From Paraburkholderia kururiensis JCM 10599 = LMG 19447 (GTDB lineage: Bacteria > Pseudomonadota > Gammaproteobacteria > Burkholderiales > Burkholderiaceae), in NCBI RefSeq assembly GCF_003986935.1, contig NZ_RJZE01000002.1:248001-312000 (forward strand): 64,000 nucleotides of DNA, read 5' to 3'. Positions 36,283-45,201 of the stretch are shown here, piece by piece. The translations under genes and the position numbers were made by a program. A model generated the notes under the pieces. The model had not been told where the DNA came from, did no database searches, and was given only the letters and a program-made list of their open reading frames with translations. Within the stretch, counting starts at the first letter, position 1; each line of letters starts with the position of its first letter.

Positions 36283-37904
36283 CGCTGCGCTCCCATCCAG
36301 ACGGCCGGCACCGAGGTCTGCTTCAGCACCATCAGCTGCGCAATCGGATAGCCGTAGTTGACCACGGTGAGGCCGATCATCAGTGCGATCCAGAGCCCGA
36401 AGCTGTTGAGCGCGACCGGCAGCGTGCGCGGCGGATGCACGGCCACGCTGAACTCGAACTTGCGCGCGGGCGCGGGGGCACCCTGATGCCCCCGCGCGAG
36501 CACGATGAAAAACAGCACCGCCGAGGCCACCAGAATCAGCGCGCCGAAGAACGAGATCACGACGGTGATGGCCTCGGGCGCAATCGCGGGATTGCTGTAG
36601 TCGAAGAACGCCATACGGCGCGGCATGCCCAGAATGCCCGCGTAATGCCACGGGAACGTCGTGACCATCATGCCGATGAACCAGAGCCACAGCTGCCAGC
36701 GCATCAAGCGCACGCTCGCGAGCGCACGGCCCGTCAACTGCGGCCACAGTTCATAGGCAATCGCGAAGTACATGATGACGATGGCGCCGCCGAAGATCAG
36801 GTGGAAGTGCCCCGTGATCCACTGCGTGTTGTGAATGGTCGAGTCGAGCTGGTAGCTCATGTTGATGAGGCCGCCGGCCCCGCCAAAGCCCAGCATCACG
36901 AACGAGAACGCCACGGCCAGCATCATCGGTTCGTGCCAGGGCAGCGCGCGTATCCAGCCGAACACACCCTTGCCGCCGCGCAGCCGCCCCGCAATTTCCA
37001 CGGAGGCGCAGATCGTGAAGACGGTGAGCAGCGTGGGCACCGCAACGAGCGCGGTGAACACCGACTGCAGGAACTTGAAGCCCGAGCCCACCTGCGGATC
37101 GGCAAAGAGATGGTGAATGCCGATCGGCATGGCCACCACGAGAAACAGGATGAACGAGATGCGCGCCATCTCGTCGCTGTAGAGCCGCCCGCCCACGGCG
37201 CGCGGCACGAGCGTGTAGTACGCGATATAGGCCGGCATGAGCCAGAAGTAGACGATGGCGTGCAGCGTCCACGAAAAGAACACGCGCGCGAGACCCGAGT
37301 CGATGGTGGACGTGAGGCCCAGCGCGACGGGCAGAATCTGGAACAGGATTTCGATGGCGGCGCCCACCGCCGTCCAGGCCCAGAGATACGAGCCCGCGAC
37401 GTTCGCGAACATGGGCAGCGGCACGGGCTTGCCCGGATTCGCCTTCTTCCAGACATGCAGGTTCACGGACATGAGCGCCACCCAGATCCACGAGCCCACC
37501 ACCACGAGCACCACGCCGATGTAGTAGAAGGGGCTGCCGATCATCGGCGGATAGAACGTGTAGAGCACCGAGGCACGGCCGAGCGACACCGGCACCATCG
37601 CCACAATCGAGCCCACCACCACGAGCCACCAGCCCGCCCACGCCCAGCGCCGGCCGACGAGCCTTTGCTCGAGCGAAAGTTCGGTGATCGCGTAGCCGAA
37701 GCCCATGGCGATCAGCGTCGGAAACACGTAGGCCATCACGGACCCGTGCGCGGTCACCGAGCGGTAGTACAGCTCCGGCGCCGAAAGCCATGCATGCAGC
37801 GGACTGCGCACGTACATCTGCCAGGCGCCCAGCAGCAACGCCACCCCGAAGGTCGCGAAAGCAAACCAGAAATGCGCGAGCACGAGTCGTCGGTTATTTA
37901 ACAC
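36279..37904 (-). CDS. Heme-copper oxidase subunit I, B-type (ba3-like)
   Basis: 541 residues, about 13 membrane helices. Heme and copper ligands are visible: the low-spin heme His in TAHGSVMAYV, CuB ligands in LHAIVYFWLMPAY (with the Tyr four residues after His) and IGIHHLFADP, and the heme a3/low-spin pair in TGHFHLIFGG. This pattern is that of B-family oxidases such as Thermus ba3, not the A-family coxA. The start is GTG at 37904, 11 bases inside the subunit II gene, fixed by GGAGG (37916-37912) seven bases upstream. It reduces O2 to water with proton pumping. Confidence 0.92.
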   Translation of the reverse strand: MLNNRRLVLAHFWFAFATFGVALLLGAWQMYVRSPLHAWLSAPELYYRSVTAHGSVMAYVFPTLIAMGFGYAITELSLEQRLVGRRWAWAGWWLVVVGSIVAMVPVSLGRASVLYTFYPPMIGSPFYYIGVVLVVVGSWIWVALMSVNLHVWKKANPGKPVPLPMFANVAGSYLWAWTAVGAAIEILFQILPVALGLTSTIDSGLARVFFSWTLHAIVYFWLMPAYIAYYTLVPRAVGGRLYSDEMARISFILFLVVAMPIGIHHLFADPQVGSGFKFLQSVFTALVAVPTLLTVFTICASVEIAGRLRGGKGVFGWIRALPWHEPMMLAVAFSFVMLGFGGAGGLINMSYQLDSTIHNTQWITGHFHLIFGGAIVIMYFAIAYELWPQLTGRALASVRLMRWQLWLWFIGMMVTTFPWHYAGILGMPRRMAFFDYSNPAIAPEAITVVISFFGALILVASAVLFFIVLARGHQGAPAPARKFEFSVAVHPPRTLPVALNSFGLWIALMIGLTVVNYGYPIAQLMVLKQTSVPAVWMGAQR

Positions 37905-38499
37905 AGCTGAGCCTCCGCGCGCCGGCCGCGAGTGTGTCGAACTGGGCGGCATCGATCACCTTCACATGTGCCCACATGCCTTCGTGGCCCGTGCCGCAAT
38001 ACTCGTGGCACGGCATCAGATGGTCCGCCGGTTCGTTGAACGTGGTGCGAAACGTCGCGACGTAGCCGGGCTCCACCATCGAGTTGATGTTCGTGTCCGC
38101 AATCAGGAAACCGTGCACGACGTCGGCGCTCGTGGCGCGGAACGTCACAGGCGTACGCGCGGGAACGAGGATGCATTGCGGCGTGAACGAGTACTGCTGC
38201 GCGACGATGCGGACCGTAACCGAGCCGTCCGCCTCGCGCGCCGTGCCGAGATTGCTCTCCACGAATTCGCCGGAGACGTGCAGCGTGGTGGGGTCGATGG
38301 TTTCGACGCGCGAGGGCGGCATCATCGCCCAGTGCAGGCCGGTGAAGACCACCATCGCCACGAGCAGCAGCAGAATGGCCACCGCGAAGATGGCCCAGCG
38401 CCGTTCGGTGCGGGCCGCGACCTCGTGGCCATCGTGGCCATCGTGGCCGTCGGCGTGGCCCGGCAGCGGACTGTTTGGAGTGTTCGGGACGTTCGACAT
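37894..38499 (-). CDS. Heme-copper oxidase subunit II (CuA)
   Basis: 201 residues: a His/Asp-rich start (DGHDGHDGHE, a 9-base DNA repeat), a single membrane helix at about 37-58 (WAIFAVAILLLLVAMVVFTGL), and a periplasmic CuA domain. The CuA ligands appear as His in VVHGFL and the PCHEYCGTGHEGM cluster (two Cys, Glu-type carbonyl, His, Met). It takes electrons from cytochrome c. The gene follows the small subunit by 10 bases and overlaps subunit I by 11 bases. Shorter than A-family subunit II, as expected for ba3-type enzymes. Confidence 0.92.
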   Translation of the reverse strand: MSNVPNTPNSPLPGHADGHDGHDGHEVAARTERRWAIFAVAILLLLVAMVVFTGLHWAMMPPSRVETIDPTTLHVSGEFVESNLGTAREADGSVTVRIVAQQYSFTPQCILVPARTPVTFRATSADVVHGFLIADTNINSMVEPGYVATFRTTFNEPADHLMPCHEYCGTGHEGMWAHVKVIDAAQFDTLAAGARRLSCVK

Positions 38500-38509
38500 G
38501 GGCGCAGGT

Positions 38510-38710
38510 TTACTGGATAACGCCGCGAGGCAGGAACACGAGGAAGTAGAACGCGAACCAGAGCGCAATCACGATGGCCGTCGCAATGCCGGCGAGCGCC
38601 ACGGCGCCTTTCGGGCCGGCGCGCACGATGTCGGCCACGCGCCCTTCGTCGTCGGCGGGACGCGGGCCGCCCGCCCCCGGTGGTACTCGTTCGCCAGTCG
38701 ACTCGCTCAT
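38510..38710 (-). CDS. Small single-helix subunit of the oxidase operon
   Basis: 66 residues: a polar, Pro/Gly-rich cytoplasmic start and one membrane helix (about 38-60, ALAGIATAIVIALWFAFYFLVF). No enzyme motif. Position between the triheme cytochrome gene (9-base gap) and subunit II (10-base gap) suggests a subunit-IIa-like stabilising peptide, as in ba3 oxidases. Homology cannot be judged at this length. Confidence 0.7.
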   Translation of the reverse strand: MSESTGERVPPGAGGPRPADDEGRVADIVRAGPKGAVALAGIATAIVIALWFAFYFLVFLPRGVIQ

Positions 38711-38719
38711 GGCTTCCCC

Positions 38720-40084
38720 TCAGTACAGCGGCGCCGAACGCAGCGCATTGGCATCTTTGGCCGACACCGGCGTGCCGTGGTTGCCCCACGCCGTGCGGAT
38801 GAACGTGACGACCGCCGCTACCTCGTCGTCGGACAGCGACTGGGCGAACGGCGGCATGCCGTAGGGCATCGGGTTCTTCGCCGTGCCCGGCGCGTAACCC
38901 CCGTTGAGCACCATGCGGATCGGATTCACGGCCGAGGTCATCTGGATGGACTGGTTATTCGCGAGCGGCGGGAAGTCAGGCAGCTTGCCCTCGCCGTTCT
39001 TGCCGTGGCAGGTGGCGCACTGCGCGTCGTAGATCTTGCTGCCGAGCTTGAAGAGCAGATCGCGCTCGTCGCGCGACATCGCCGAAGTTGCCGCAGCCGC
39101 GCCCTCGCCGCCGTGCTGCGGCAGCGACTTCAGATAGACAGCCATGGCGCGCACGTCGTCGTCGGAAAGGTATTGCAGGCTGTCGTACACCACTTCGGCC
39201 ATCGGACCGTACACAGCGCCGCGCCGCGACACGCCCTTTTGCAGCAGGTCCGCGATCTCGTCGATGCTCCATTCGCCGAGGCCCGCTTCGCGGTTCGACG
39301 TGAGCGACGGCGCGTACCAGTCCTGCATGGGAATCAGCCCGCCTTCGAAGGCCTTCGACTCCGAACTGCCGCCCAGCGCGTTGATCGCCGTATGGCACAT
39401 GGAACAGTGCCCGAGGCCCTGCACGAGATACGCGCCTCGATTCCATTCCACCGACTTCGCAGGATCGGCCTTGTACTCGCCCTCGCGGAAATACAGCGTG
39501 CGCCAGCCGAGCAGCAATTGCCGGTTGTTGTAGGGAAAGCGCATCTCGTGCGGACGGTTCGGCTGCTTCACGGGCGGCACGGACTTGAGATACGCGAAGA
39601 TCGCGTCGCTGTCTTCGCGCGTGACCTTCGTATAGGCCGCGTAGGGCATCGCGGGATAGAGCAGCGAGCCGTCGCGCGAACGGCCGGTGTGCATCATCGA
39701 ATAGAACTCGTCGGCGCTCCATTGGCCGATGCCGGTTTCGTCGTCGGGCGTGATGTTCGGCGAATAGAGCGTGCCGAACGGCGTGGGCATGGCGCGGCCG
39801 CCCGCGAAGAGCTTGTCGCTCGGCTTCGTATGGCAGGCGATGCAGTCGCCCGCACGGGCCAGATATTCGCCGCGCTTGATGACATCGGCCTGGCTGGAGC
39901 CGCCCTGCGCCAATGCGAGCGGCGTGCTGGCTATCACACCGAAACCCACGCAGACACCCAGCGCGAGCGCGGCGCCGAGGCGAACGGCCAGCGTCTTCGC
40001 CACGCGGCGAACCGGAAAGGACCGGAAGGACCCCAAGACCCGGGGGGACGGAAAGAACAGGATGCGCACCGTGGGCTCCGTCAT
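38720..40084 (-). CDS. Triheme cytochrome c (alcohol dehydrogenase cytochrome-like)
   Basis: 454 residues with an N-terminal signal (AALALGVCVGFGVIASTPLALA) and three heme c sites: CIACH near residue 82, CSMCH near 229, CATCH near 366. The three repeated cytochrome domains and the lengths between them match the membrane cytochrome subunits of quinone-linked dehydrogenases (Gluconobacter-type AdhB). No catalytic dehydrogenase subunit is adjacent, so here it probably passes electrons from quinol or a dehydrogenase toward the oxidase. ATGA overlap of four bases with the c4-type gene upstream. Confidence 0.9.
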   Translation of the reverse strand: MTEPTVRILFFPSPRVLGSFRSFPVRRVAKTLAVRLGAALALGVCVGFGVIASTPLALAQGGSSQADVIKRGEYLARAGDCIACHTKPSDKLFAGGRAMPTPFGTLYSPNITPDDETGIGQWSADEFYSMMHTGRSRDGSLLYPAMPYAAYTKVTREDSDAIFAYLKSVPPVKQPNRPHEMRFPYNNRQLLLGWRTLYFREGEYKADPAKSVEWNRGAYLVQGLGHCSMCHTAINALGGSSESKAFEGGLIPMQDWYAPSLTSNREAGLGEWSIDEIADLLQKGVSRRGAVYGPMAEVVYDSLQYLSDDDVRAMAVYLKSLPQHGGEGAAAATSAMSRDERDLLFKLGSKIYDAQCATCHGKNGEGKLPDFPPLANNQSIQMTSAVNPIRMVLNGGYAPGTAKNPMPYGMPPFAQSLSDDEVAAVVTFIRTAWGNHGTPVSAKDANALRSAPLY

Positions 40085-40788
40085 TGGGGTTCGCTTCCGC
40101 AGGCGATGGGCAGCTTCAGGCTTCGCGCAGGCGCGGGCGCCGGATTCGCCGGCCCGGGCGATGCGGCGAGCCAGGCAGCAACCGCCGTGATGTCGTCGTT
40201 GCCGAGACGCGAGGCGACGTCGTGCATGCAGTCCGGCGCAATCGAGCTACGTGTGCCGTAGCGCCATGCGCCAAGCTGGGCGCTGATGTATTGCGCATGC
40301 AGACCGAGCAGGCCGGGAATGGCCGGGTCCATGCCCGTGAGCGCGGCGCCGTGACAGGCGGCGCAGGCCGGAATGTTGCGCGTGCGGTCGCCCTCTTTCA
40401 CGAGTTGCTGGCCGCGCCGCAGTAGCTGCGGGCTCACGGCCGGCGTCGAAGCAGGCGGGTATGGCGGACGCTGGCGCGCGAAGTAATCGGCGATGGTTTT
40501 GAGATATGCGTCGGGCAGATACGCCAGCAGATAGTTCATCGGCGGATATTGCCGGCGGCCATCGCGAAACGCTGTCAGCTGATTGTAGAGATAGCCGGCC
40601 GGCTTGCCGGCAAGCCGCGGGAAGTAATCGTTATCGGTACCCTCGCCCTCTTTGCCATGACAGGCCGCACACGCGAGCACGCGCGCCTGCAGGGTGTCGG
40701 GCGCACGCTCGGCAGACGTCCCCTGCCCGAAGACGAAGCCCCAAGGGAAAACGCACAGCAGGATGGCAACAGCGGTTCTTCTCAGCAT
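40081..40788 (-). CDS. Diheme cytochrome c (c4-like), first gene of the oxidase operon
   Basis: 235 residues: signal peptide (VAILLCVFPWGFVFG), then two cytochrome c domains with CAACH near residues 41-45 and again CAACH near 143-147, plus Met ligand regions (PPMNYLLAYL). This is the cytochrome c4 plan. ATG 40788 is used; a TTG nine bases upstream is possible. It opens the six-gene oxidase unit transcribed leftward. A promoter must be in 40789-41033, divergent from the PaiB-like gene. Confidence 0.88.
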   Translation of the reverse strand: MLRRTAVAILLCVFPWGFVFGQGTSAERAPDTLQARVLACAACHGKEGEGTDNDYFPRLAGKPAGYLYNQLTAFRDGRRQYPPMNYLLAYLPDAYLKTIADYFARQRPPYPPASTPAVSPQLLRRGQQLVKEGDRTRNIPACAACHGAALTGMDPAIPGLLGLHAQYISAQLGAWRYGTRSSIAPDCMHDVASRLGNDDITAVAAWLAASPGPANPAPAPARSLKLPIACGSEPQ

Positions 40789-41033
40789 CGGTGGCAATGC
40801 CCGTTGTTATGGCTGTCCGACGATTGTAGTCAATGAATCGGAAAGTAAAAGGTTTGAAAGTGAATACGCCGCAAGCGCCGCGAAGCAGCAAGGGACGTGC
40901 CGCGGGCAGGCGCGCGGCTGGCCCTGTCGAAACGGGCAAAACTGGCTCTGTGAGACGAACCGGTTTGCCGCCACAATCGGAATTGCCTCGGGATTGCCGC
41001 CTGCGATCCCGCAGCCCAATCCGTGGAAGAGCC

Positions 41034-41672
41034 ATGTACGTACCCGCCCATTTCGACGAACCTCGCACCGAGGTTCTGCATGCGCGCATCGCGCAACATC
41101 CGTTCGGCACGCTCGTTACGCACGGCAAAGGCGGGCTGGACGCCAATCACCTGCCCTTCGAGCTGGCTGCCGCCGAAGGTCCGCTCGGCGTGCTGCGCGC
41201 ACACGTGGCGAGAGCGAATCCGGTCTGGCAGGACGTGGCGAACGGCGACGAGGTGCTCGTCATGTTCCACGCGGGCGACGCCTACATCTCGCCCAACTGG
41301 TACCCGAGCAAGCAGGTGCATCACAAGCAGGTGCCGACGTGGAACTACAGGGTCGTCCACGCGTACGGACGCATAACGGTGCTCGACGACGAACGGTTCC
41401 TGCGCGGACTCGTCGGCCGGCTCACGCGCACGCACGAGGCGGCGCAACCGGCGCCCTGGAAGATGGGCGATGCGCCGGCGGACTATATCGACACCATGCT
41501 GAAGTCGATTGTCGGGCTGCAGATCGATATCACGCGCCTCGTGGGCAAGAGCAAGATCGGCCAGAACAAGGAAGCGGAAGATGTCCGTGGTGCGGGCGAG
41601 GCGCTCAAGGCAGGCGGCCACACAGAGTTGGGCGAGGCCATGCTGGCAGTGGCGGCCGGGAAATCCCGATGA
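41034..41672 (+). CDS. PaiB-family FMN-binding protein
   Basis: 212 residues, the size of PaiB. Family landmarks: MYVPAHFDEP start, HPFGTLVTHG, ANHLPFEL, GDEVLVMFHAGDAYISPNWYPSK, VPTWNYRVVHAYG, and LKSIVGLQIDITRLVGKSKIGQNK. PaiB proteins bind FMN in a split-barrel fold and were described as negative regulators in Bacillus; the biochemical role here is not known. GGAAGAG lies just upstream of the ATG. The earlier in-frame ATG at 40833 is upstream of any conserved sequence. Confidence 0.88.
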   Translation: MYVPAHFDEPRTEVLHARIAQHPFGTLVTHGKGGLDANHLPFELAAAEGPLGVLRAHVARANPVWQDVANGDEVLVMFHAGDAYISPNWYPSKQVHHKQVPTWNYRVVHAYGRITVLDDERFLRGLVGRLTRTHEAAQPAPWKMGDAPADYIDTMLKSIVGLQIDITRLVGKSKIGQNKEAEDVRGAGEALKAGGHTELGEAMLAVAAGKSR

Positions 41673-41755
41673 CGCCGCGCGCGGGCATCGCGTAGTTCGT
41701 CGTCGATATCAGGCCACGTCGCATCACGCTGTTCATTCGAAGAGATCCGATCCCC

Positions 41756-42391
41756 ATGTCAGGCAACACGCTCTTTTCGGCCAACCTGCTGCTCGCCTAT
41801 ACGGCGTATTTCGTCGGCGTCGCGAGCCCCGGGCCCAGCAATCTCGCGATCATGTCCATTGCCGCGCATCATGGCCGCAAAGCCGCCCTCGCCTTCGCAC
41901 TGGGCGTGATTTCCGGATCGATGTTCTGGGCGACGGTGGCCACAGCCGGCATCTCGGCCGCGCTGATTGCGTGGTCGCAATTCATCGTCGCAGTGAAGGT
42001 TTTCGGCGGCGTGTATCTGCTCTGGCTCGCCTTCAAGTCGGCGCGCACTGCGCTCGCCGCACAGCCCGCTGCCACGCCGCGCGACGCGCAGGCCGAGCCG
42101 CTGAAGCGGCTCTACACGAAAGGCGCGCTGCTGCATCTCACGAACCCGAAGGCGATTCTCGTCTGGGTGTCGATCGTCGCGCTCTCGTCGAATCACGTGG
42201 GGCCTGCCCACGACGCCGTGGTGCCGGGCTGCGCGGTGATCGGCATGGTGGTGTTCAGCACGTATGCGCTCGTGTTTTCCACCGCGACGGCCAGAGCGGC
42301 TTACGTGAGGACGCGCCGCGTGCTGGAAGGATGCCTCGCGGTCGTGTTCGGAGTGGCCGGCATCCGGCTGCTGGCGTGGTCGTCCCGATAA
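41756..42391 (+). CDS. LysE-family amino-acid exporter
   Basis: 211-residue membrane protein with six predicted helices and the LysE/RhtB signature PGPSNLAIMSIAAHHGRKAALAFALGV, plus LHLTNPKAILVWVSIVAL in the second half. Such proteins export amino acids or related small molecules; substrate not predictable. It follows the PaiB-like gene by 83 bases in the same direction and is convergent with the AraC regulator. Confidence 0.88.
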   Translation: MSGNTLFSANLLLAYTAYFVGVASPGPSNLAIMSIAAHHGRKAALAFALGVISGSMFWATVATAGISAALIAWSQFIVAVKVFGGVYLLWLAFKSARTALAAQPAATPRDAQAEPLKRLYTKGALLHLTNPKAILVWVSIVALSSNHVGPAHDAVVPGCAVIGMVVFSTYALVFSTATARAAYVRTRRVLEGCLAVVFGVAGIRLLAWSSR

Positions 42392-42409
42392 CCGTCGCGT
42401 GCGCCCGCC

Positions 42410-43339
42410 TCAGGCCGGCACGTCGTCCACCTCGCTTCGCGCATAGCGGCCGGGCGGCATGCCGACGTGCCGCGTGAACGCCACGCCGAAGGCACTCACC
42501 GATCCATAGCCCACATGGGCGGCGATCTCCGCAATCGACCGGTCCCGTTGCCGCAGCAGCCGCTTCGCGAGCGCCATGCGCCACGTGAGCAGGTATTCCA
42601 TGGGCGCCACACCCACCGCGCGGCTGAAGCGTTCGAAGAACGCCGAGCGCGACATCGCGGCCTCGCGCGCCAGTTGAGCGATGGTCCAAGGCTGCGCGGG
42701 ATCTTCGTGCATGCGCCGTAGCGCGAGCGCGAGCTTTGCATCGGCAAGTCCGCGCACGAGGCCAGGTGACGCCGCCGTGCTCGCGGTCGAGCGCAGCGCC
42801 TCGATCAGCAGCACTTCGAGCAACCGGGCCATCACGATTTCGCGCGCCGGGCGGTCTGCGCGCGATTCGTCACCCACCAGTTGAACCAGCGTGGAAAGGC
42901 GCGACGCCCCGCGCACGTGCACCCATTGCGGCAGAAGCGAAACCAGCAGCGCAGAGTCCGGCGAGCCGAACACGCAGTGGCCCACGAGCATGCGCACGTT
43001 GACGGGCTCATCGGGATTGCCCACGCGCGCGCCGCCGGGAATCGGCGTGATGGGCGAAGCAACGGCGTCACCTTCGTCAGGCGGCGGCCCATTAAGGCTG
43101 GATGTCGCGAAGCGGCGCGCGGCGGGAAGCAAGGCGAAGTCGCCTTCGTTGAGCGTGATCGTTTCGCTGCCTGTCGCTCCGTCTATGGTCAGACGGCAGC
43201 CGCCTTCGAGCACGGCGAGATAAAACGGACGACCGGTCTCGCTGCGGCGCACAGCCCACGTGGCGGAGGCCACGACGAGTTTCGAGAACGGCGCGCCTGG
43301 CTGCAACAACGACACGACTTCGGCGAGGGGGTCGACCAT
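42410..43339 (-). CDS. AraC-family transcriptional regulator (cupin_6 type)
   Basis: 309 residues: N-terminal cupin-like sensor (about 10-190) with PFYLAVLEGGCRLTIDG, and a C-terminal double HTH (about 205-305) with WTIAQLAREAAMSRSAFFERFSR and IAEIAAHVGYGSVSAFGVAFTRHVGMPPGRYAR. ATG 43339 starts at the conserved MVDPLAEVV. It is divergent from the SDR gene at 43435 (95-base gap), its most likely target. Ligand unknown. Confidence 0.9.
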   Translation of the reverse strand: MVDPLAEVVSLLQPGAPFSKLVVASATWAVRRSETGRPFYLAVLEGGCRLTIDGATGSETITLNEGDFALLPAARRFATSSLNGPPPDEGDAVASPITPIPGGARVGNPDEPVNVRMLVGHCVFGSPDSALLVSLLPQWVHVRGASRLSTLVQLVGDESRADRPAREIVMARLLEVLLIEALRSTASTAASPGLVRGLADAKLALALRRMHEDPAQPWTIAQLAREAAMSRSAFFERFSRAVGVAPMEYLLTWRMALAKRLLRQRDRSIAEIAAHVGYGSVSAFGVAFTRHVGMPPGRYARSEVDDVPA

Positions 43340-43434
43340 TCTGGACGATCTCAACAAAGAAATGGATCTCGAAGTATAGTTCGTCCGAAATCGGGCCGCT
43401 ATCGTACAGGCATTGCCAACCGATGGAGTTCCCG

Positions 43435-44193
43435 ATGTCCCCTGTTTCCACCGTTCTTATCACCGGCTGCTCGTCCGGTTTCGGACTTGAGACCGCGCGG
43501 CTTTTCCTCGACAAGGGCTGGCGCGTTATCGCAACGATGCGCACGCCGCGAGAGGACTTGCTGCCGGCGTCGGAGCGGCTTCGCGTGCTGCCGCTCGACG
43601 TAACCGATATCGAGAGCATCCGGCGTTGCATCGAAGCGGCCGGGCCGATCGACGCGCTCGTCAACAACGCCGGCGTCGGCATGGCGGGACCGCTGGAAGG
43701 AATCGATCTGAACCACGCCCGCACCGTCTACGAGACCAACACGCTCGGCACCATTGCGATGACGCAGGCCGTGCTGCCACAGTTCCGGCAGCGGCGTGCG
43801 GGTGTGGTGGTGAACGTGACGTCGACCGTGACGCTGAAGCCGTTGCCGCTGCTCTCGGTCTACACGGGCAGCAAGGCGGCCGTGAATGCGTTCACCGAAT
43901 CGCTCGCGCTGGAGCTGGCGCCCTTCGATGTGCGCGTGCGGCTCGTGCTGCCCGGACGCTCGCCCAGCACGAGCTTCGGCAACAACGCCCGCCGCCTGAT
44001 GAGCGAAGATGTGCCCGAGCCGTACGCCGCGTTCACGCAAGGCGTCTTCGCCTCGATACGCGACACGAGCACGCCGGTCACGTATGCCGAGGACGTCGCC
44101 GCAGCCGTGTGGACCGCCGTGACCGATCCCGCCGCGCCGATGCGCCTGCCCGCCGGAGCCGATGCCATCGCAACGGCGCTCGCGGCGCAGTGA
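43435..44193 (+). CDS. SDR-family oxidoreductase
   Basis: 252 residues: cofactor motif TGCSSGFG near residues 12-19, NNAGVGMAG, catalytic Tyr-x-x-x-Lys in YTGSKAAVN, and Ser in VNVTSTV. Substrate unknown. The start ATG at 43435 is preferred over the in-frame ATG at 43423 because the GGAG of the upstream ATG sequence itself serves as ribosome site six bases ahead. Divergent from the AraC regulator. Confidence 0.9.
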   Translation: MSPVSTVLITGCSSGFGLETARLFLDKGWRVIATMRTPREDLLPASERLRVLPLDVTDIESIRRCIEAAGPIDALVNNAGVGMAGPLEGIDLNHARTVYETNTLGTIAMTQAVLPQFRQRRAGVVVNVTSTVTLKPLPLLSVYTGSKAAVNAFTESLALELAPFDVRVRLVLPGRSPSTSFGNNARRLMSEDVPEPYAAFTQGVFASIRDTSTPVTYAEDVAAAVWTAVTDPAAPMRLPAGADAIATALAAQ

Positions 44194-44215
44194 ACGTCCT
44201 CTTCGTCGCTTGCCG

Positions 44216-44674
44216 TTACGAAAGCGACCGCAGGTGATTGCGCAGCCTGTCCACCTCGCCTTGCGCGAACGGCTTCTCGATTTCGGTGTGCGTCTGCTGC
44301 CACACCGGGAACGCGCGGGCGAGCAATTGCTCGCCCGCCGGCGTCAAGCGAAGCCGACGGCTGCGCCTGTCCTGCGCGTCCTGCTCGATGACGACCAGTT
44401 CGCGCCGCTCCAGCGGCTTGAGCGCAGCCGTTAGCGTAGTGCGATCCATTGCCAGCAGCGACGCCACGTCTTTCATTGCCGGCGGCTGAGGCCGATTGAG
44501 CGACATCAGAAGCGAGAACTGCCCGTTCGTGAGATCGAACGGGCGCAACGCCTCGTCGAACAGGCGCGCAAGATTGCGTGCTGCCCGCTGCATGTGCAGA
44601 CACAGGCAGCAGTCGCGCACCATCAGCGTGGTTTCGAAAGGAAGAGACTTCGGAAGCTTTTTCGCGTGTGCCAT
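44216..44674 (-). CDS. MarR-family regulator with N-terminal Cys cluster
   Basis: 152 residues with the winged-helix MarR core (about 40-135: LTNGQFSLLMSLN, MKDVASLLAMDRTTLTAALKPLERRELV, DRRSRRLRLTPAGEQLL). Close to the N-terminus are Cys22, Cys23 and Cys25 in MVRDCCLCLHMQRAARN, which could respond to oxidants or electrophiles. It is divergent from the YciI-like and GST genes; the 82-base gap holds a perfect 12-base palindrome, its likely operator. A redox or electrophile switch for the GST is inference. Confidence 0.9.
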   Translation of the reverse strand: MAHAKKLPKSLPFETTLMVRDCCLCLHMQRAARNLARLFDEALRPFDLTNGQFSLLMSLNRPQPPAMKDVASLLAMDRTTLTAALKPLERRELVVIEQDAQDRRSRRLRLTPAGEQLLARAFPVWQQTHTEIEKPFAQGEVDRLRNHLRSLS

Positions 44675-44685
44675 GTTGCAATTAT

Positions 44686-44697
44686 GTTGATATCAAC
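44686..44697. promoter_or_regulatory. MarR operator palindrome
   Basis: GTTGATATCAAC, a perfect 12-base palindrome 11 bases from the marR-like start codon, with a further half-site TTGTCAAC at 44704-44711. Binding would cover both divergent promoters. Confidence 0.65.
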
Positions 44698-44756
44698 CTA
44701 TATTGTCAACGCCGGGCCGCAACATCCCGTTGCGCCCGTCAACAGAAGGAGGAGGC

Positions 44757-45122
44757 ATGAGCGATCAAACGTTGTTTCTCGCCGTTTTCCTCGGCAGCAA
44801 GGACAATCCGCGCATGAAGACATGGCTGGCGCTTTCCGAAGAAGAACGGCGCGCCAGGGAACGGGAAGGCATCGCCGCATGGGGCGCGTGGGTCGACAAG
44901 CACAAGGCAGCCATTGTCGAGATGGGTGGTCCACTTGGCAAAACAAAGAACGTGAGCGAACAGGGCATCAAGGATGTGACCAACGCGCTCGCCGCGTTTA
45001 CAGTCGTACGGAGTACTTCGCATGACGAGGCGGCCAGAATGTTCGAGGGCCATCCGCATTTCACCGTTTTCCCGGGTGAGTCGATCGACGTGATGCCCGT
45101 TCTACCTATCCCTCACATGTGA
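44757..45122 (+). CDS. YciI-like/DGPF-fold protein
   Basis: 121 residues, single alpha/beta ferredoxin-like domain of the YciI type (LFLAVFLGS, MGGPLGKTKNVSEQG, AFTVVRSTSHDEAARMFEGHPHF with the usual His and Asp). Function of the family is mostly unknown. AGGAGG is very strong here, 6 bases before the ATG. It is followed by a terminator-like hairpin and then the GST gene. Expression is probably under the MarR-type regulator on its left. Confidence 0.82.
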   Translation: MSDQTLFLAVFLGSKDNPRMKTWLALSEEERRAREREGIAAWGAWVDKHKAAIVEMGGPLGKTKNVSEQGIKDVTNALAAFTVVRSTSHDEAARMFEGHPHFTVFPGESIDVMPVLPIPHM

Positions 45123-45159
45123 AAGGCGCTGTCTCGCGGTATGTAAAAACATCGATACA

Positions 45160-45190
45160 GCCGCTTGTTCACGAGCGACGGCGGTTTTTT
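45160..45190 (+). terminator. Probable terminator after the YciI-like gene
   Basis: CCGC (45161-45164)...GCGG (45181-45184) with an inner CTTG/CGAG stem, then six T (45185-45190). The T-run ends directly before the Shine-Dalgarno of the GST gene, so termination may be partial or serve as attenuation. Confidence 0.5.
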
Positions 45191-45201
45191 GGAGGAAGAT
45201 G

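Noticed and set aside
38084-40261. Plus-strand ORF of 725 codons over the oxidase operon
   Set aside because: Opposite three cytochrome/oxidase genes with intact CxxCH and CuA motifs.
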